Shown here: positions 1 to 11,423 of the stretch, in pieces
How positions within the stretch are numbered: position 1 is the first letter of the stretch
How the letters are laid out: every line of letters starts with the position of its first letter
NCBI GenBank assembly: GCA_964016985.1
Contig: OZ024829.1
Location: forward strand, 73,478,110-73,542,109
DNA: 64,000 bases
DNA from: Anodontia alba
Lineage: Eukaryota > Mollusca > Bivalvia > Lucinida > Lucinidae
Reading direction: 5' to 3'
Program-made: the position numbers and the translations under genes
Notes under the pieces: generated by a model
What the model was told of the DNA's origin: nothing
Database searches by the model: none
Seen by the model: only the letters and a program-made list of their open reading frames with translations

Positions 1-820
1 CCCAACCACCAGCATTTGTCTAACTAGTGTCCAGGATACTCTTTAGTGATTCACTTCTAAAGTCCAGTCACTGCTCATTATATTTTGGAGTCTACTTGAT
101 GAATTGATATGAATCTTGACATTTTGTTGTCAGTCAGTCTTCAACCAGCTTCAACATTTATTGTGTGCTTGGCATAGACCAAGCTTTTTGTGAAAGCTAA
201 TACTAGTCCAGCATAGAGATTGATTCACTATGAAGATAGGAAAGGATAAAATGATTAATTGTGCATGTGAGTAGGTACTAGATATTATGAGTACTTTAAA
301 ATCTCATATACTAAGAGCCAAAAGTAACTTCACACCTTGCAGTTATCATTTTTTTCTTGTCGTCACTGAAAATAATCTAAACATTGTTTTCATATCAGAA
401 AGCAACACAAGAAAATGTTTTCAGAATGAGGTCAGACAAACCAGTAATATAAAATGATTTCGGTACTACATGGATGTAGTTCCATTATAAATAGCGAGGT
501 TTTTGGCCCATCTGAGTGAAGCTCGGCATGAACTAACTGATCACTTCAGTCTGCTGTCCAGTTATTCACACTATGTATACAACTTCTTCTCCAAAGCCTT
601 CTCCAAATTTCTTAGTCTAATTTTGATAGAAATATTACATGGATAGGGAGAATTAAACTTGTGAAATATATAATGATCAGCAAGTCTTGCTTGCTTGTCA
701 TGGTAACAGAAAGGTCATAGACATATGGGTAATATGCCTTTCAAACAGTTTCTAAGAAATCACTTCACCATTTGTTGCCCAATATAGATCATCCTTAAGG
801 GGACTTGATACACTTGGTAA
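1..820. other. Unrecognised AT-rich non-coding DNA
   Basis: I see no coding potential, tandem array or transposon end here. The codon-like stretches are short and interrupted in all frames. Confidence 0.5.
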
Positions 821-955
821 CTTTTTCACCTTTTCCACCAAGGGAGACAATCTTTATGACTTCCTGTTTGGTTTCCTGCTCACCAAGCCCTTCTGAAAAG
901 TGGTCTACTCTAAAAGGGAATAATTTTCTTTTAAAGTAGACCTTTTTTACAGAAG
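821..955 (+). repeat. Dispersed repeat, copy 1 (inverted copy at 39355-39535)
   Basis: The block 'accaagggagacaatcttt', 'tgtttggtttcct' and 'ccttctgaaaag' reappears in the same order in the reverse complement of 39355-39535. Positions 901-946 also form a short inverted repeat (ggtctact ... agtagacc), which suggests a MITE-like origin. No target duplication was identified. Confidence 0.5.
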
Positions 956-1324
956 GATACAAAACAATTTTGATAGAACACTAGTAAGTCCTCTTTATGT
1001 TTAAATTTTTGGTGGCAGTACCCACTTCTTCAGGGGAAACATGGAAATTTATAGAATTCTTTCTTCCAAAGCTTTGCAATGCTTACAGGTTGACTTCCTG
1101 TTATTGCAACATCACGGTAACCCCGAATCAAACTTTACAACTTCAATACCAGGCAATAATGGTTTGCGGCATAATTATTAAAATTTCACCAAACATCTTG
1201 CACTAATTTTGGTGTCATGACATAGTTATTACAGAGACCTGTCAGGCCCGCAGGAATACAAACTGTAAACCATCCTCTATATAGATACAAACCAGCATCT
1301 CCATCATACATGAAAAGCCTACTG

Positions 1325-1560
1325 AAAAACGTCACTCAAATTTCAGAGGAATTTCTCTGGAATTTCAAGGAATTAATTCTCCGATGTTTCACTGATGTTC
1401 AATGAAAGCGTTGGTATATTTTTTTGAAATTTCAGTGATACATCAGTGATATTTCATTGAAATTTCAGAGATATTTCAGTGAAATATTTCTCCAGAATTT
1501 TAGTAAAATTTAACTGAAATTTCAATGAAATGTCAATGAAAAAATTTACAATGCAAACAC
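1325..1560. repeat. Array of GAAATTTC / CACTGAAA palindromic words, left block
   Basis: Closely spaced words such as GAAATTTCAGTG, TTTCACTGA and ATTTCATTGAAATTTC fill this block. A second block of the same words lies at 4283-4452. The two blocks may be the ends of one ~3.1-kb element or two separate copies. Confidence 0.55.
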
Positions 1561-1593
1561 AAATGGGTGGGGATGTAAGCATTACCTGTTATT

Positions 1594-1705
1594 TTACCCC
1601 CAGCATACAAAGTATGTTGAGGGGTATATAGTTTTCGTCTTTCCGTCTGTGCATGTGTCCGTACGAATGTTAACATTTTGCGTCAAAGTTTTGCACGAAG
1701 TTTTT
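1594..1705 (+). mobile_element. Hairpin-type 5' end of a tandem-repeat element, truncated
   Basis: The block begins with CCCCCAGCATAC, an AAA loop and GTATGTTGAGGGG. This is the stem-AAA-stem layout seen at the 5' end of other elements in this window (29931, 32258, 46276). It runs into a pyrimidine-rich 'gtctttccgtctgtg' stretch and is cut at about 1705 by the next element. Confidence 0.45.
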
Positions 1706-2363
1706 ATACCCCGCAACACAGTAGTGGTGGAGTATTATGGTTTCATGTTGGATGTCAGTGTGTCTGTCCATCCTTCCTTCTGTCTGACCATCGTAAGTCC
1801 GTCCATCTGTCTTTCGTTTCCGGATGATAACTTGAGTAAACATCATTGGATTTTCACTAAACTTGGTATGTGCATTGATATTGTAGAGATCTGGTTTGGG
1901 ATTGCTAATTTGCAAATTTCGTCAAATTTTGACGGAGTTATCTGCCCGAGACACGCCCATATTTTGGTTTCCGGAAGAAAGCTTGAGTAAATAACAAGGG
2001 ATTTTAACCAAACTTGCTATATATATTGACACTAAGGAGATCTGTTTTGGAATTGCTAATGGGTAAATTTTATCAAATTTTTACGGAATTATCTGCCCAA
2101 GACACGCACATATTTTTGTTTCCGGACGATAACTTGAGTAAATAACAAGGGATTTTAACTGAACTTCCTATATGCATTGACATTAAGGAGATCTGTTTTG
2201 GAATTGCTAATGGGCAAATTTTGTTCCTTTTGCATATATTTTTGAAAGCTTACACTTTAGGATGTTGATGTGTGGTTATTGTTACTACTAGATGATTACA
2301 GAATTCGGCTGATGCTGCTGATCCAAGGTCAAGGTCATGGACTTAGAAAATAGTGTGATGTTT
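1706..2363 (+). mobile_element. 'ATACCCCGC' tandem-repeat element, copy 1
   Basis: The block starts with 'ataccccgcaacacagtagt' and continues into ~147-bp monomers ('gataacttgagtaaat', 'ggagatctg', 'gacacgcccatat'). A second copy starts at 50931 in the same orientation. The longer open frames on both strands here are read through these monomers and are not genes. No intact 3' end is visible. Confidence 0.6.
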
Positions 2364-2561
2364 ACGTCAAAGTTTTCTTCTGCTGATTCAAGAAGGGCAG
2401 TTGTCAGTTTCTGGCGAAAGAATGTGCACAATACTGGTTAACCGCTTAGAGGACTAAGCCTGCCCAGTAAACGTGTGGTTAGGTAAACTGACCGCGCTCG
2501 ACATGACCCCATTGGGTTGACTGGGCCGTAAAACCTCAACACAAACAAACGTCAAAGTTTT
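2364..2561 (+). mobile_element. SINE-like element S1, 5'-truncated copy with 13-bp target duplication
   Basis: The body (2377-2548) contains 'gggcagttgtcagtttctgg', 'tggttaaccgcttagaggac' and the tail 'aacctcaacacaaacaaa'. It is flanked by identical 13-mers ACGTCAAAGTTTT at 2364-2376 and 2549-2561. Relative to the copy at 28903 it lacks about 30 bases of the head, as expected for 5' truncation in target-primed reverse transcription. No clear tRNA A/B box is seen, so it could also be a short LINE derivative. Confidence 0.65.
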
Positions 2562-3840
2562 ACGTGAAGTTTTTGTCTATTGCTTGTATTTCTAAAAGCT
2601 TTGACTTAAGGTTATTAATGTTTATATAATTATATTTAGTTTTTGTCCGCTCCATTAGTCCATTTGTCTGTCCATCCGTCCATCCATCCCTTTCTATAAC
2701 CAAGTTTTACTTTGAAGTTTTTTTGATTACTTATAATTCTGCAGCTACTGATAAAAAACTTTTCATATTTGGTATGGGGGTAGCTGGGAGGGTTCTCTTT
2801 CATTCTACATCTATGGACCCCTAGGTCATGCCCCAGGGCGGGGCTAGGGGTCAAAATCTAGGACATCCCAATAAAGTAGTATATTGCAGTTCGTTTATAC
2901 AAACAACCTCTTATGAAAGAACAATGGGCATCAGACATGTTTATCACATCAACATTCAGTGTAATAAGGTCAAGGTCATTGTGACTTTATTTTCATGCTT
3001 CAGTGATTTTGACTTATCTTTTGAAGCCTGTTTCATGGATTAATGCCTCAATAAAATAATATGTTGCAGTTTGCTCCATTCATATTTGGTATGGGGGTAC
3101 CTGGGAGGGTTCTCTTCCATTCTACACCTATGGACCCCTGGGTCATGCCCTAGGGTGGGGCTAGAGGTCAGAATCTAGGACATCTCAATAAAGTAGTAGT
3201 ATATTACAGTTTGTTTATACAAACAACTTCATAAAGAAGGATGGGCATCAGACATGTTTATTACATCAACATTCGGTGTAATAAGGTCAAGGTCATTGTG
3301 ATCATATTTTCAAGCTCCAGTGATTTTGCCTTATATCTTGAAGACTATTTCATGGATTAATGTGATACTTGGAATATTGGTTCTGTGTAACACCACGATT
3401 AACAGCATAACAAATGTAGGTCACCTTGACCTATATTTTATGGTCCAGTAATTTTGCCGCATATCTTGAATGTTAATTGATGTATGAACATCATTATTTG
3501 GGATTATGAATTAGTATAATCCAACAGTTGACCTAAAAGTAAATGTAGGTCACTGTGACCTATATTTCATGGTCCAGTGATTTTATGTTACATCTTGAAG
3601 ACAATTTGATGTATTACTATCATATTTTGGGATTATGCGACCTATATTTCATAGCCCTGTGATTTTGTCTTATATCTCCCCTTGTTACACCTATATTTCA
3701 TGGTCTAGTGATTTCGCTTAATATCTTTTACATTATTTAATGGATTAACATCTTAGTTGGTATAATGCATCAGTGTGACAATCAGATTAATTTCTCAAGT
3801 ATATGTAGGTCAGTGACCTATATTTTATGGCCCAGCAAGT
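2562..3840 (+). repeat. Tandem repeats with AGGTCA/TGACCT dyads
   Basis: After a 'ccatccgtccatcc' stretch the sequence is built of related units of roughly 120 bp ('catggtccagtgattttg', 'tatatcttgaagac'). There is a longer two-copy block at about 2760-3050 and 3080-3360. Several units contain nuclear-receptor-like dyads: AGGTCACCTTGACCT at 3418-3432, AGGTCACTGTGACCT at 3547-3561 and AGGTCAGTGACCT at 3807-3819. No coding evidence. Confidence 0.55.
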
Positions 3841-4282
3841 TTGCTTCATGTCTTGAAGACTAGTTACTCCAGGAAAGTTGTATTTGGGATGATAGATCAG
3901 TTTCACTCAGAGACTGACATTGTAACTATATCTTGCCTTATATCATTGTCATTAACTTTAAAATATTTTATAATTAAGAAATGGCACCGGCCGGGGGGTA
4001 TTCATGACCCTCTGGGCACTTGCTCTAGTTTTTCTTTTTCTTCCATTTTTGTTCCTTAATGATTTTAACAGCTTAAATCTTTAACTAATCTGATGCTGCA
4101 AATTAATGAAGTAAACTTAAGAAAAAAAAAGAAAAAAAAAAACACCTTACTACATCTTACACAAACAAGTAATTCTGGATATTTAAAGATTTTTTTCCAG
4201 TGACAAATTTTGGCTCCAAATGGTTTTGCTGCCATATTTACAAAAGAGAGATCACCCTCATCATACTAGGAGATATCATTAA

Positions 4283-4452
4283 TAGGTTATTCACCAACAT
4301 TTCACTGAGATTTCAGTATTCACTGAAATTTCAGTGGAATTTCAGTGAAATCTTAGTTATGGATTAAGGGTCACTGGAATGTCACTGAAATTTCATTGAA
4401 ATTTAGAGCTTCAGTGGAAAACATTGAAATTTTACTGAAATTTCAAAGTCTT
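4283..4452. repeat. Array of GAAATTTC / CACTGAAA palindromic words, right block
   Basis: This block repeats the vocabulary of 1325-1560, including the perfect 16-base palindrome CACTGAAATTTCAGTG. The spacing is irregular, so it is a cluster of short dyads and not a regular satellite. Confidence 0.55.
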
Positions 4453-5211
4453 TTGCAGTAGTGAAGTCTCAAGCCATGAGGAAAAATATCATGTAAATCT
4501 GACATTTCTCACCAACTCATGGTGTGAGGGGTAAACTCAAAAAATTCTAAAGGCACCGTTTCTGGGTTTTTTTGTTTTTTTTTTCAGCTGGTACCGAGTG
4601 TGGTATTTGAGTATTGCTGAGTGAGAAACAAAAACTGATAACAAGTTTCACCAAAAAAGACACATGCAGGTGTCAAGATCTTTCATACTTTGAGGCTAGG
4701 ATTATTTGCAGACAGGTCCACTTGTTGGTTATTTGACTCCAGGTGAATCACGTTTGTTTGCAGACTATCTGACCTAGATTTTGACAAGTGCACAATCCAC
4801 ACCTCCACATTCTAACGTGCCTGATCTTAATATGTATATATTATTTATTTGTACAAAACATTTATACAAGAGATTTTAACTGCACAATACATTAACCTAT
4901 AGATAATATGCTATATTCTATTCTGTTTATACCTTCCACAGAAAAAATTACCGTACAGTGGTCCCATACAGTCTTAATCCAGATGGCTACTCTTTCTTAT
5001 GTTCCTTTACCATGCCTTTCACTTTTCATACTATATTTTGTTGTAAATCATTTTTCGACAAATGCATTAAATACTCTTCTTGTTCCAGGGAATCAAGCTG
5101 CTCTACATGTAGCTCCTGGTCAGATCAAACCTGGAAACTTGCCAAAGAAAGAAGAACTTACAGTTCTAGACAGTGGTTCATGGCTAAGAAGAAGAAGAGA
5201 TTGCAAAAGCC

Positions 5212-6860
5212 ATGTCTGATTCTTCAGACGAAGAAAATTGGATGGGATCACAACCTCATATGGCCCTGCTGCCCGGAGGAGGACCCATCCAGGTGGCAAC
5301 TCCAAGGCTACTTGTACCCAGAGGAGTGCATCCACCGGCCACTTGCCCAATGGACAAGAAGGCATCGCAGACTCACCGGTCAACCGGCCACCGGTCACCA
5401 GTCATCAGACTTTATATCAACCTACATTTAGTGAGACTCATGTCATGGGCATGGAGCTCACTAATAATAACTCAAGAAGAGTTTTATTACCCCTGGAACG
5501 GGACTTCAGTAATATGTCTGATCCCAACGTTGTAACTGAACCGTCTGACAACAACTGGAGATAGGACAACAAACAGACTTTACAGACTTCCCTCTCTGGA
5601 CGTATTTCCAGGAGGGATCAGTCGAGAAGTAAACATAAATCCAAGAAGAAGAGGAGAGGTAGATTGTCCTCTACATCCTTCTCTTCTAGATCTGCATCTT
5701 CAGACTCGCGCAAGAAGCTGAAAGTCAAAAGATCTAAACATTCTCTCAAGAAAAGGAGAAGAGGATATACTTCTTCTTCTTCTTCTTCATTATCTGATAA
5801 TCACTCTTATGATTATGGCAGATACAAAAGAAGTATCTGAGTACAGAACACAGAATCTGAGTATGCTACAGCCTGCGGAAATAAGTAATGTCCAGAAAAT
5901 GCCACAACCTGAACAGACTTTACTACGCTCTACAAAGGACTCAGGTTCAGACTCTGAAATTGAAACCTGGTCCTTAAATAGGGCAATCAATAAAGTTTCA
6001 GGCTTTTGACTCTGGAATTATGCCCAAGGCCAACTGAGGAGCATGCTCCGGCAAAGCCTTTATCTGGCATTGAACTCCTAATGGAGTCGCATGCGAATCC
6101 ATTACTAGTATTGCCACAATCTAAGCTAGTTGAAAATACTGCCAGATTTCTCCAAAGCAAAATTGACACAGAGAAATGTGGCAGAGATTGGATATGCTCC
6201 AAAAATTTAGTATCTTCCCTGACACAGACTGAATTTTATAAGAGCCAGAGTCAGTATTTCTCGACAGATAACATTACTCTGTTAGAATCAGAAGCTTCTC
6301 TGCTGGATTTATCTAGCAAGGGAAAATGCTCCATTCCAATAAAAAAAATATTGAATTATGGAAAAAGAGCCCGCAAATTTATAGCGATAATCTCATTTGC
6401 AGATCTATTTTCTGCTGCTTACTTATGTATGCAGCAGCAGACAATGTCCGTGCCAGCTCTTTCGAGTCTGATTGAAGCAGTAGCTAAGTCTATAAAGCAT
6501 GCTACGGCTATAATCTATGATCTTAGCTACAGAGATTTTCCAAGCTAGACCTGATGCGGTGCTGACCATGTCTAAGATTTTACTGGACAATTCCAACCAT
6601 GAGTTGCGAAATGCTCCAATAATTCTAGATCCTTATTTGGTAACAAAATTAAAGAAATTGCCAAGGGCAATTTTGAGGCCCAGTAACAAAGGTTCTTGGC
6701 AACATCCTCTGTTGCTATTACCATACAACAACAACAAAAGTAACTTATCCGGCTCCTCCGGTCTTTAAGAGACCAAAACAGCCAACTAAACCTTCTAGGC
6801 CTCAGCAAACGCAGCCGTACAGGCCTAAAGTCAGACACAGTCATACTCATCAAGTATAAA
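5212..6860 (+). pseudogene. DIRS-like Gag remnant (frameshifted)
   Basis: This is the structural protein of the DIRS-like element, in several broken frames. A start-like MSDSSDEENW lies at 5212. A Lys/Arg/Ser-rich stretch at about 5589-5830 (RSKHKSKKKRRGR, then a run of serines) fits a basic Gag tail. A conserved-looking helical region at 6006-6548 continues after a frameshift at about 6517-6560 (QARPDAVLTMSKILLDN). Proline-rich sequence with KRPKQPTKPSRPQQTQ follows. Stops and frameshifts exclude a functional protein. Assignment rests on the order of these blocks, and on the unmistakable DIRS reverse transcriptase downstream. Confidence 0.6.
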
Positions 6861-6869
6861 AGAATATGC

Positions 6870-7575
6870 TAATATAAGTGGAAATCAGAAACAGTTCCCC
6901 TCCTCTAAGCAAGCCTCATCCTCCACAAAATTCTGAAGTCCAACCCTTTTCACTGCCAGTCCTACCACGTCCAGACATTCCAGTGGGAGGAAGGTTTGCC
7001 CATTTTGTGGAACAATGGGAAGAATTGACAGATAACAAGTGGGTCCTCTCTTCATCTGAAACGGGTTCAAGTTCCCACTCAAGTCAGTTCCTCCCATATC
7101 GGTTGTTCCGATAAATCTGAGGCAGTCTTCCTCCCCGTTATTGAGAGACTAGATCGCAGACTTCTCAAAAAATGGGCAGTGGAAAGGGTACGGAATCCGG
7201 GAACCCGCTTTTTATTCCCGCCTATTCCTAGTGCAAATAAATAACGGAAAGTTATGCACAGTAATAGAACTTTCCTTACTAAATCTGTATATAAACAGTA
7301 TGTAAACAAACAGCATTTTAAAAGGGAGACAGTCAAGTCAATAAGACAATTGACAATGGCCAACGACTAGGCTGTCTCCATAGATCTGACGGATGCATAT
7401 CTGCATGTTCAGATACATTTGAGATCCAGAAAACACCTTCAATTCGTCTACGAACATCAGGTCTTTCAGTTTACGGCCTTATCATTTGGAATGTCCCTAA
7501 GTCCGTGGATTTTCACAAATATTAATGAATGTAACAGCAGCACACTTACGACTACGTGCAGTATCTCTCTTCCTT
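6870..7575 (+). pseudogene. DIRS-like reverse transcriptase, N-terminal part, broken
   Basis: The start of a DIRS-type polymerase. The frame at 6878-7114 carries PVGGRFAHFVEQWEELT, a segment typical of the region just before the RT fingers in DIRS-like elements. At 7313-7530 another frame carries FKRETVKSIRQL, then RT motif A as SIDLTDAYLHV, then FQFTALSFGMSLSPWIFT. The catalytic YxDD box of motif C is not reached, because DIRS similarity stops at about 7575 where LINE sequence begins. There is an in-frame stop just before motif A and several shifts, so the gene is dead. Confidence 0.75.
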
Positions 7576-7616
7576 AAGTCTTCAGAGTCTTCAGAGACAC
7601 CATTCACTCTTCAGCA

Positions 7617-9160
7617 ATGGATTCCCTAGGACCAGTATCTCGCAAACATCAAGATTGGTTTGATGAGAATGACAAAGAAATTCAGGGACTCCTAGAAGAG
7701 AAACACCAAAAACACAAGACTTATCTCAGAAATACCAGCTCAGTATCTTGTAAGACTGCCTATTCAAACATACGGTATGCAAGACTGTTCAGACTAGGCT
7801 CAGAGACATGCAAGACTCCTGGCTGAGAAAAAAGGCTGATGAAATCCAGTCCTTTGCAGACAGAAAGGATATGAGAAAATTCTTTGATGCACTCAAGGCA
7901 GTATATGGTCCCCAGAGCTCAGAAACCACCCCACTCCTTAGTGCAGATGGAACTAGTCTTCTGACTGACAAAGAAGCTATCTTGAAAAGATGGGCTGACC
8001 ACTTTGATGGTGTCCTTAATCGGCCATCATCTATCAATGATGAAGCTATCAACAGACTACCACAGGTGGAATGTAATCCGCTGCTTGATGAGCTCCCAAC
8101 CGCCTCTGAAACAGTGAAAGCAATAAAACTCCTGTCATCTGGCAAGGCTCCAGGATCAGATGCAATACCTGCAGAGATCTACAAAGCAGGAGGTCTCCAG
8201 TCCTATTCAAAAGGAAATGAATCCTCAAGTCTGTGACAGTCATCAAGCATTCTCTTGTCAATTGCTTGGAAGATCCTTGCTAGGGTCCTACTGAATCAAT
8301 TGAATGAACACCTTGAACGGTCAGGGCTTCTACCAGAAAGCCAGTGTGGATTCAGGAAAAACAGAGGAACAACAGACATGATATTTACATCACGACAGCT
8401 TCAAGAAAAATGCCAGGATTAGAATGTGGACCTCTACATGACCTTTTTCGATCTTACCAAAGCTTTTGACACAGTCAGTCGTGAGGGACTTCGGAAAATT
8501 ATGGCAAAGTTTGGCTGTCCTGCCAAATTCATAGCAATGGTGCGGCAGTTCCATGATGGTATGCTTGCAAGGGTCCAAAATGATGGCGAGTTTTCTGATC
8601 CATTTCCTGTGACAAATGGAGTTAAGCAAGGCTGTGTACTAGCTTCAACACTGTTCAGCATGATGTTTTCTGCCATGCTTACAGATGCTTTCGAGGATGG
8701 TGACAATGGTATACCTATTAGGTATCGCTTTGATGGGAAACTTTTCAACCTAAGAAGGTTGCAAGCTAAATCTAAGGTGCAGACAGAGTGCTGCATGAGT
8801 TCCTCTTTGCTGATGACATGGCAAAGGATACTCCAACAGAAGAGAAAATGCAAAAAGGTGTGGATCAAGTATCTGATTCATGTGACAGCTATGATCTTAC
8901 AATCAGCATCAAAAAGACTGAGGTAGTATATCAGCCAGCACCTGGAAAGCCTTACAAGGAGCCTATCATCACAGTGAAAGGTCAACGATTGCAAGTGGTA
9001 GGCAAGTTCACCCCCCTTGAAAGCACATTGTCTAGAGTTGTGCACATTGATGTTGAAATCAGTGCTAGAATTGCCAAAGCTAGTGCAGCATTTGGCCGGC
9101 TACGTGGAAGTATTTGGGACCGAAGTGGAATCAGACTTGACACAAAGCTGAAAGTATATA
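7617..9160 (+). pseudogene. LINE reverse transcriptase, N-terminal and catalytic part
   Basis: The protein would copy the LINE RNA into DNA at the target site. Visible in order: a helical pre-RT region (VSRKHQDWFDENDKEIQ); the RT entry motif LLSSGKAPGSDAIPAEIYK at about 8128-8190; CGFRKNRGTTDMIF at about 8345; motif A FFDLTKAFDTV at about 8444-8476; motif B NGVKQGCVLASTLF at about 8617-8658; and motif C FADD at 8806-8817. Frameshifts near 7800, 8200 and 8780 and an internal stop at about 8420 split it over several frames. FADD is the catalytic box, so loss of activity comes from the frame breaks. Confidence 0.85.
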
Positions 9161-10577
9161 CAGTTGACTCTCGTTATCTCGACCCCTCTTATCTCGATCG
9201 TATCACTTATGTCGAACTGATTTCTAAGTCCCGATTATTTTCTCTATGCATTTATTGTATTTCAGCTTCCCGTATGTCGAACTACTTTTATGTCGACACT
9301 TCGGCTATCTCGTCCATTATTTTCAGTCCCTAAATATATTTTTCACAGTTTTTACTACCGCGTATCTCGAACTCGGACCATGACGAAGGAAATAAAATGT
9401 AAGATGCGGCGCCGCCGGTCTCTCAGTTAATGAAAATTATAATAGGCCATTGATAAATAAATCAATAGTTTAATTATCCCCTTTGTCCAGGTAATTATAA
9501 ACAACACAAACAATGTCTAAAATCCGTAATTATGAAATCACGTGCGTGTCGAGTCGGGTTTGACACATGGCGCTCAACACCGTCTCGTGTCATTGATTTG
9601 TAAGATAAAAAGCGGCCCAGAATAATGTTTTGAAAGATTAATCAACGAAGTTTCTTTAATTTATTGTTTAGATATGCTCTTCGCTATTGAGGACTGTCCG
9701 TCTGAATGATATAGCATCTTCAAGAAAAGTCAGTGCGCAACAGGTTCCGACTCAGATCAGCCTGTATTGATCAGGCTAGCTAAGTCTAAATTTTTGCTTG
9801 TTACTCTTTGGTCAGGCGGTGCTCTTTGGTAAGCCCAGATAGTGCTTATGCGTATAATGGAAAATTCGTGGGCGTGCAGGCTGATCCCAGTCTTTGACAG
9901 TCGCACAGTCTTCTAATAATGTCGTGCACGGCCACAAATAGACGAATCACACGTGGGTACCGATGTTAACCCTTCAGACCCTGTAGACTGGTACGGATAC
10001 CCGCACAAATAGTGTAGGTCCAGATGAGACGGTTCATAACGAGCTTTCTCTGCAGGATCTACAGTTTGCCGCGTTGAGATGGTTTGTTTATGCCAGGGGA
10101 GATAATCCAAACTAGCTTACAGCTGCCGCTTGACATGTAAGCGTTTTATGCAAAAGCGGAAACCAGTCAACTCCTTATCGAGTCGTCTATGCGAAGGGAG
10201 CTAATCCAAACCAGTTCATAACGTATAGCTAACATAACCCGGAAACCAGTAATTTATTTTTAGTTCATATGGAAATCCAAATTTGCAGGAGTATTAAAAG
10301 ACAACAAGAGACGTTTGAAATTTATTATTATTAACATTTATTGTTGATATTATTCCAAGAGAACCATTGCATCTCATAAAACAAACAGTAACAGTGCAAA
10401 ATGAAGTACGCGTAAATTATTTAAATTGCCATATACATGTGCCTTCCATGCACGTTTTGGTGAACAGAGTCGAACAGTCGTCATATCTATGATGTCATAA
10501 TTTGGTTGTCTCGAACTACTGATAACTCGAATATTTTTATCAGGTCCCGTGAAGTTCGAGATAACGAGAGTCGACTG
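9161..10577. mobile_element. Non-autonomous pogo/Tigger-like DNA element (1.4 kb) in the LINE
   Basis: The ends are inverted repeats: CAGTTGACTCTCGTTATC at the left and GATAACGAGAGTCGACTG at the right, about 22 bp with one mismatch. They are flanked by TA at 9159-9160 and 10578-10579. Further 'atctcga' words lie just inside both ends. Removing the element with one TA rejoins the LINE frame exactly (codons for K-V-Y-R-S). No transposase frame is present; the minus-strand frame at 9913-10110 shows no known motif. TA duplication and CAG ends fit the Tc1/mariner-pogo group. Confidence 0.8.
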
Positions 10578-11175
10578 TAGATCGGTGGTGCTGCCAACAC
10601 TATTATACGCAGGCGAAACTTGGACAGTTTACCAATGGCATGCCAAAAGACTGAACCACTTCCATACAAGCTGTCTTAGAAAACTTCTAAAGGTCAAGTG
10701 GCAAGACAGGATTCCAGATACAGAAGTCCTGAAAAGGGCAGGGATGCAGAGTGTACATACTCTTCTGAAATTGGCACAGTTAAGATGGACAGGCCATGTT
10801 ACCAGAATGCCTGATGAACATTTGCCAAAGAAAATCCTCTATGGAGAACTACAAGCTGGAAAACGCTCCCATGGTGGTCAGAAGAAGCGATACAAGGACA
10901 CCCTCAAAGCCTCCCTTAAAGACTTCAACATACCAACAGAGTCATGAAAACAGATTGCACAGGATCGTACAAAGTGGCAAGGCCTCATAAGAAGGGGAGC
11001 TGGTGAATACGAAGCAAAAAGAATCAGTGAAGCTGAGCAGAAACGTGCACAGCAGAAAGCTAGAGCTAAGGCATTACCAACAGAGCTTTCATCTTCAGAC
11101 CTCTCTTGTTCTATCTGCAACAGACAGTTTAGAGCTAAGATTGGTCTCATCAGCCATCTTAGAACACGCATATAA
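10578..11175 (+). pseudogene. LINE RT C-terminal region with degenerate C2H2 finger
   Basis: This continues the LINE polyprotein directly from 9160. It contains VVLPTLLYAGETWTVYQ, then LRKLLKVKWQDRIPDTEVLKR, a region seen in RT thumb and C-terminal parts of many LINEs. The end holds a C2H2-like unit starting CSICNRQF (11107 on). Its last zinc ligand, expected as the second H of HLRTH, is Arg here (HLRTR). A stop at about 10945 lies within the reading frame, followed by more recognisable LINE sequence to the TAA at 11173-11175. Confidence 0.8.
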
Positions 11176-11423
11176 TAACACATCACACAGTTGATTAGGA
11201 TTGGTCATTGTCAGTAATGACAGACGAGCCATACATACCCTTTAGGGCTTTACAGTCAAAAAAACTGACACGTGATCAGTAGGAGGAATGACACCACACA
11301 GGTGGCTGCCTAAGGGGCCTTCTGGATTAAGACTGTATGGGAAACTGTACGGTCATTTTTTCTGTGGAAGGTATGAACAGAATATAATATAGCACATTAT
11401 CTATAGGTTAAGTATTGCTTGTT

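Larger units (their letters stand above)
7576..11320 (+). mobile_element. 5'-truncated LINE inserted in the DIRS-like element
   Basis: Non-LTR retrotransposon sequence resumes on both sides of a 1.4-kb insertion (9161-10577). It has an RT domain and a C-terminal zinc-finger-like segment. The upstream endonuclease domain is missing, so the copy is 5'-truncated. The clade was not assigned. The 3' limit is between the stop at 11173 and the DIRS ITR at 11321. Confidence 0.75.

Noticed and set aside
5120..5398. Minus-strand frame of 92 residues
   Set aside because: It is a shadow of the DIRS-like gag region on the opposite strand.
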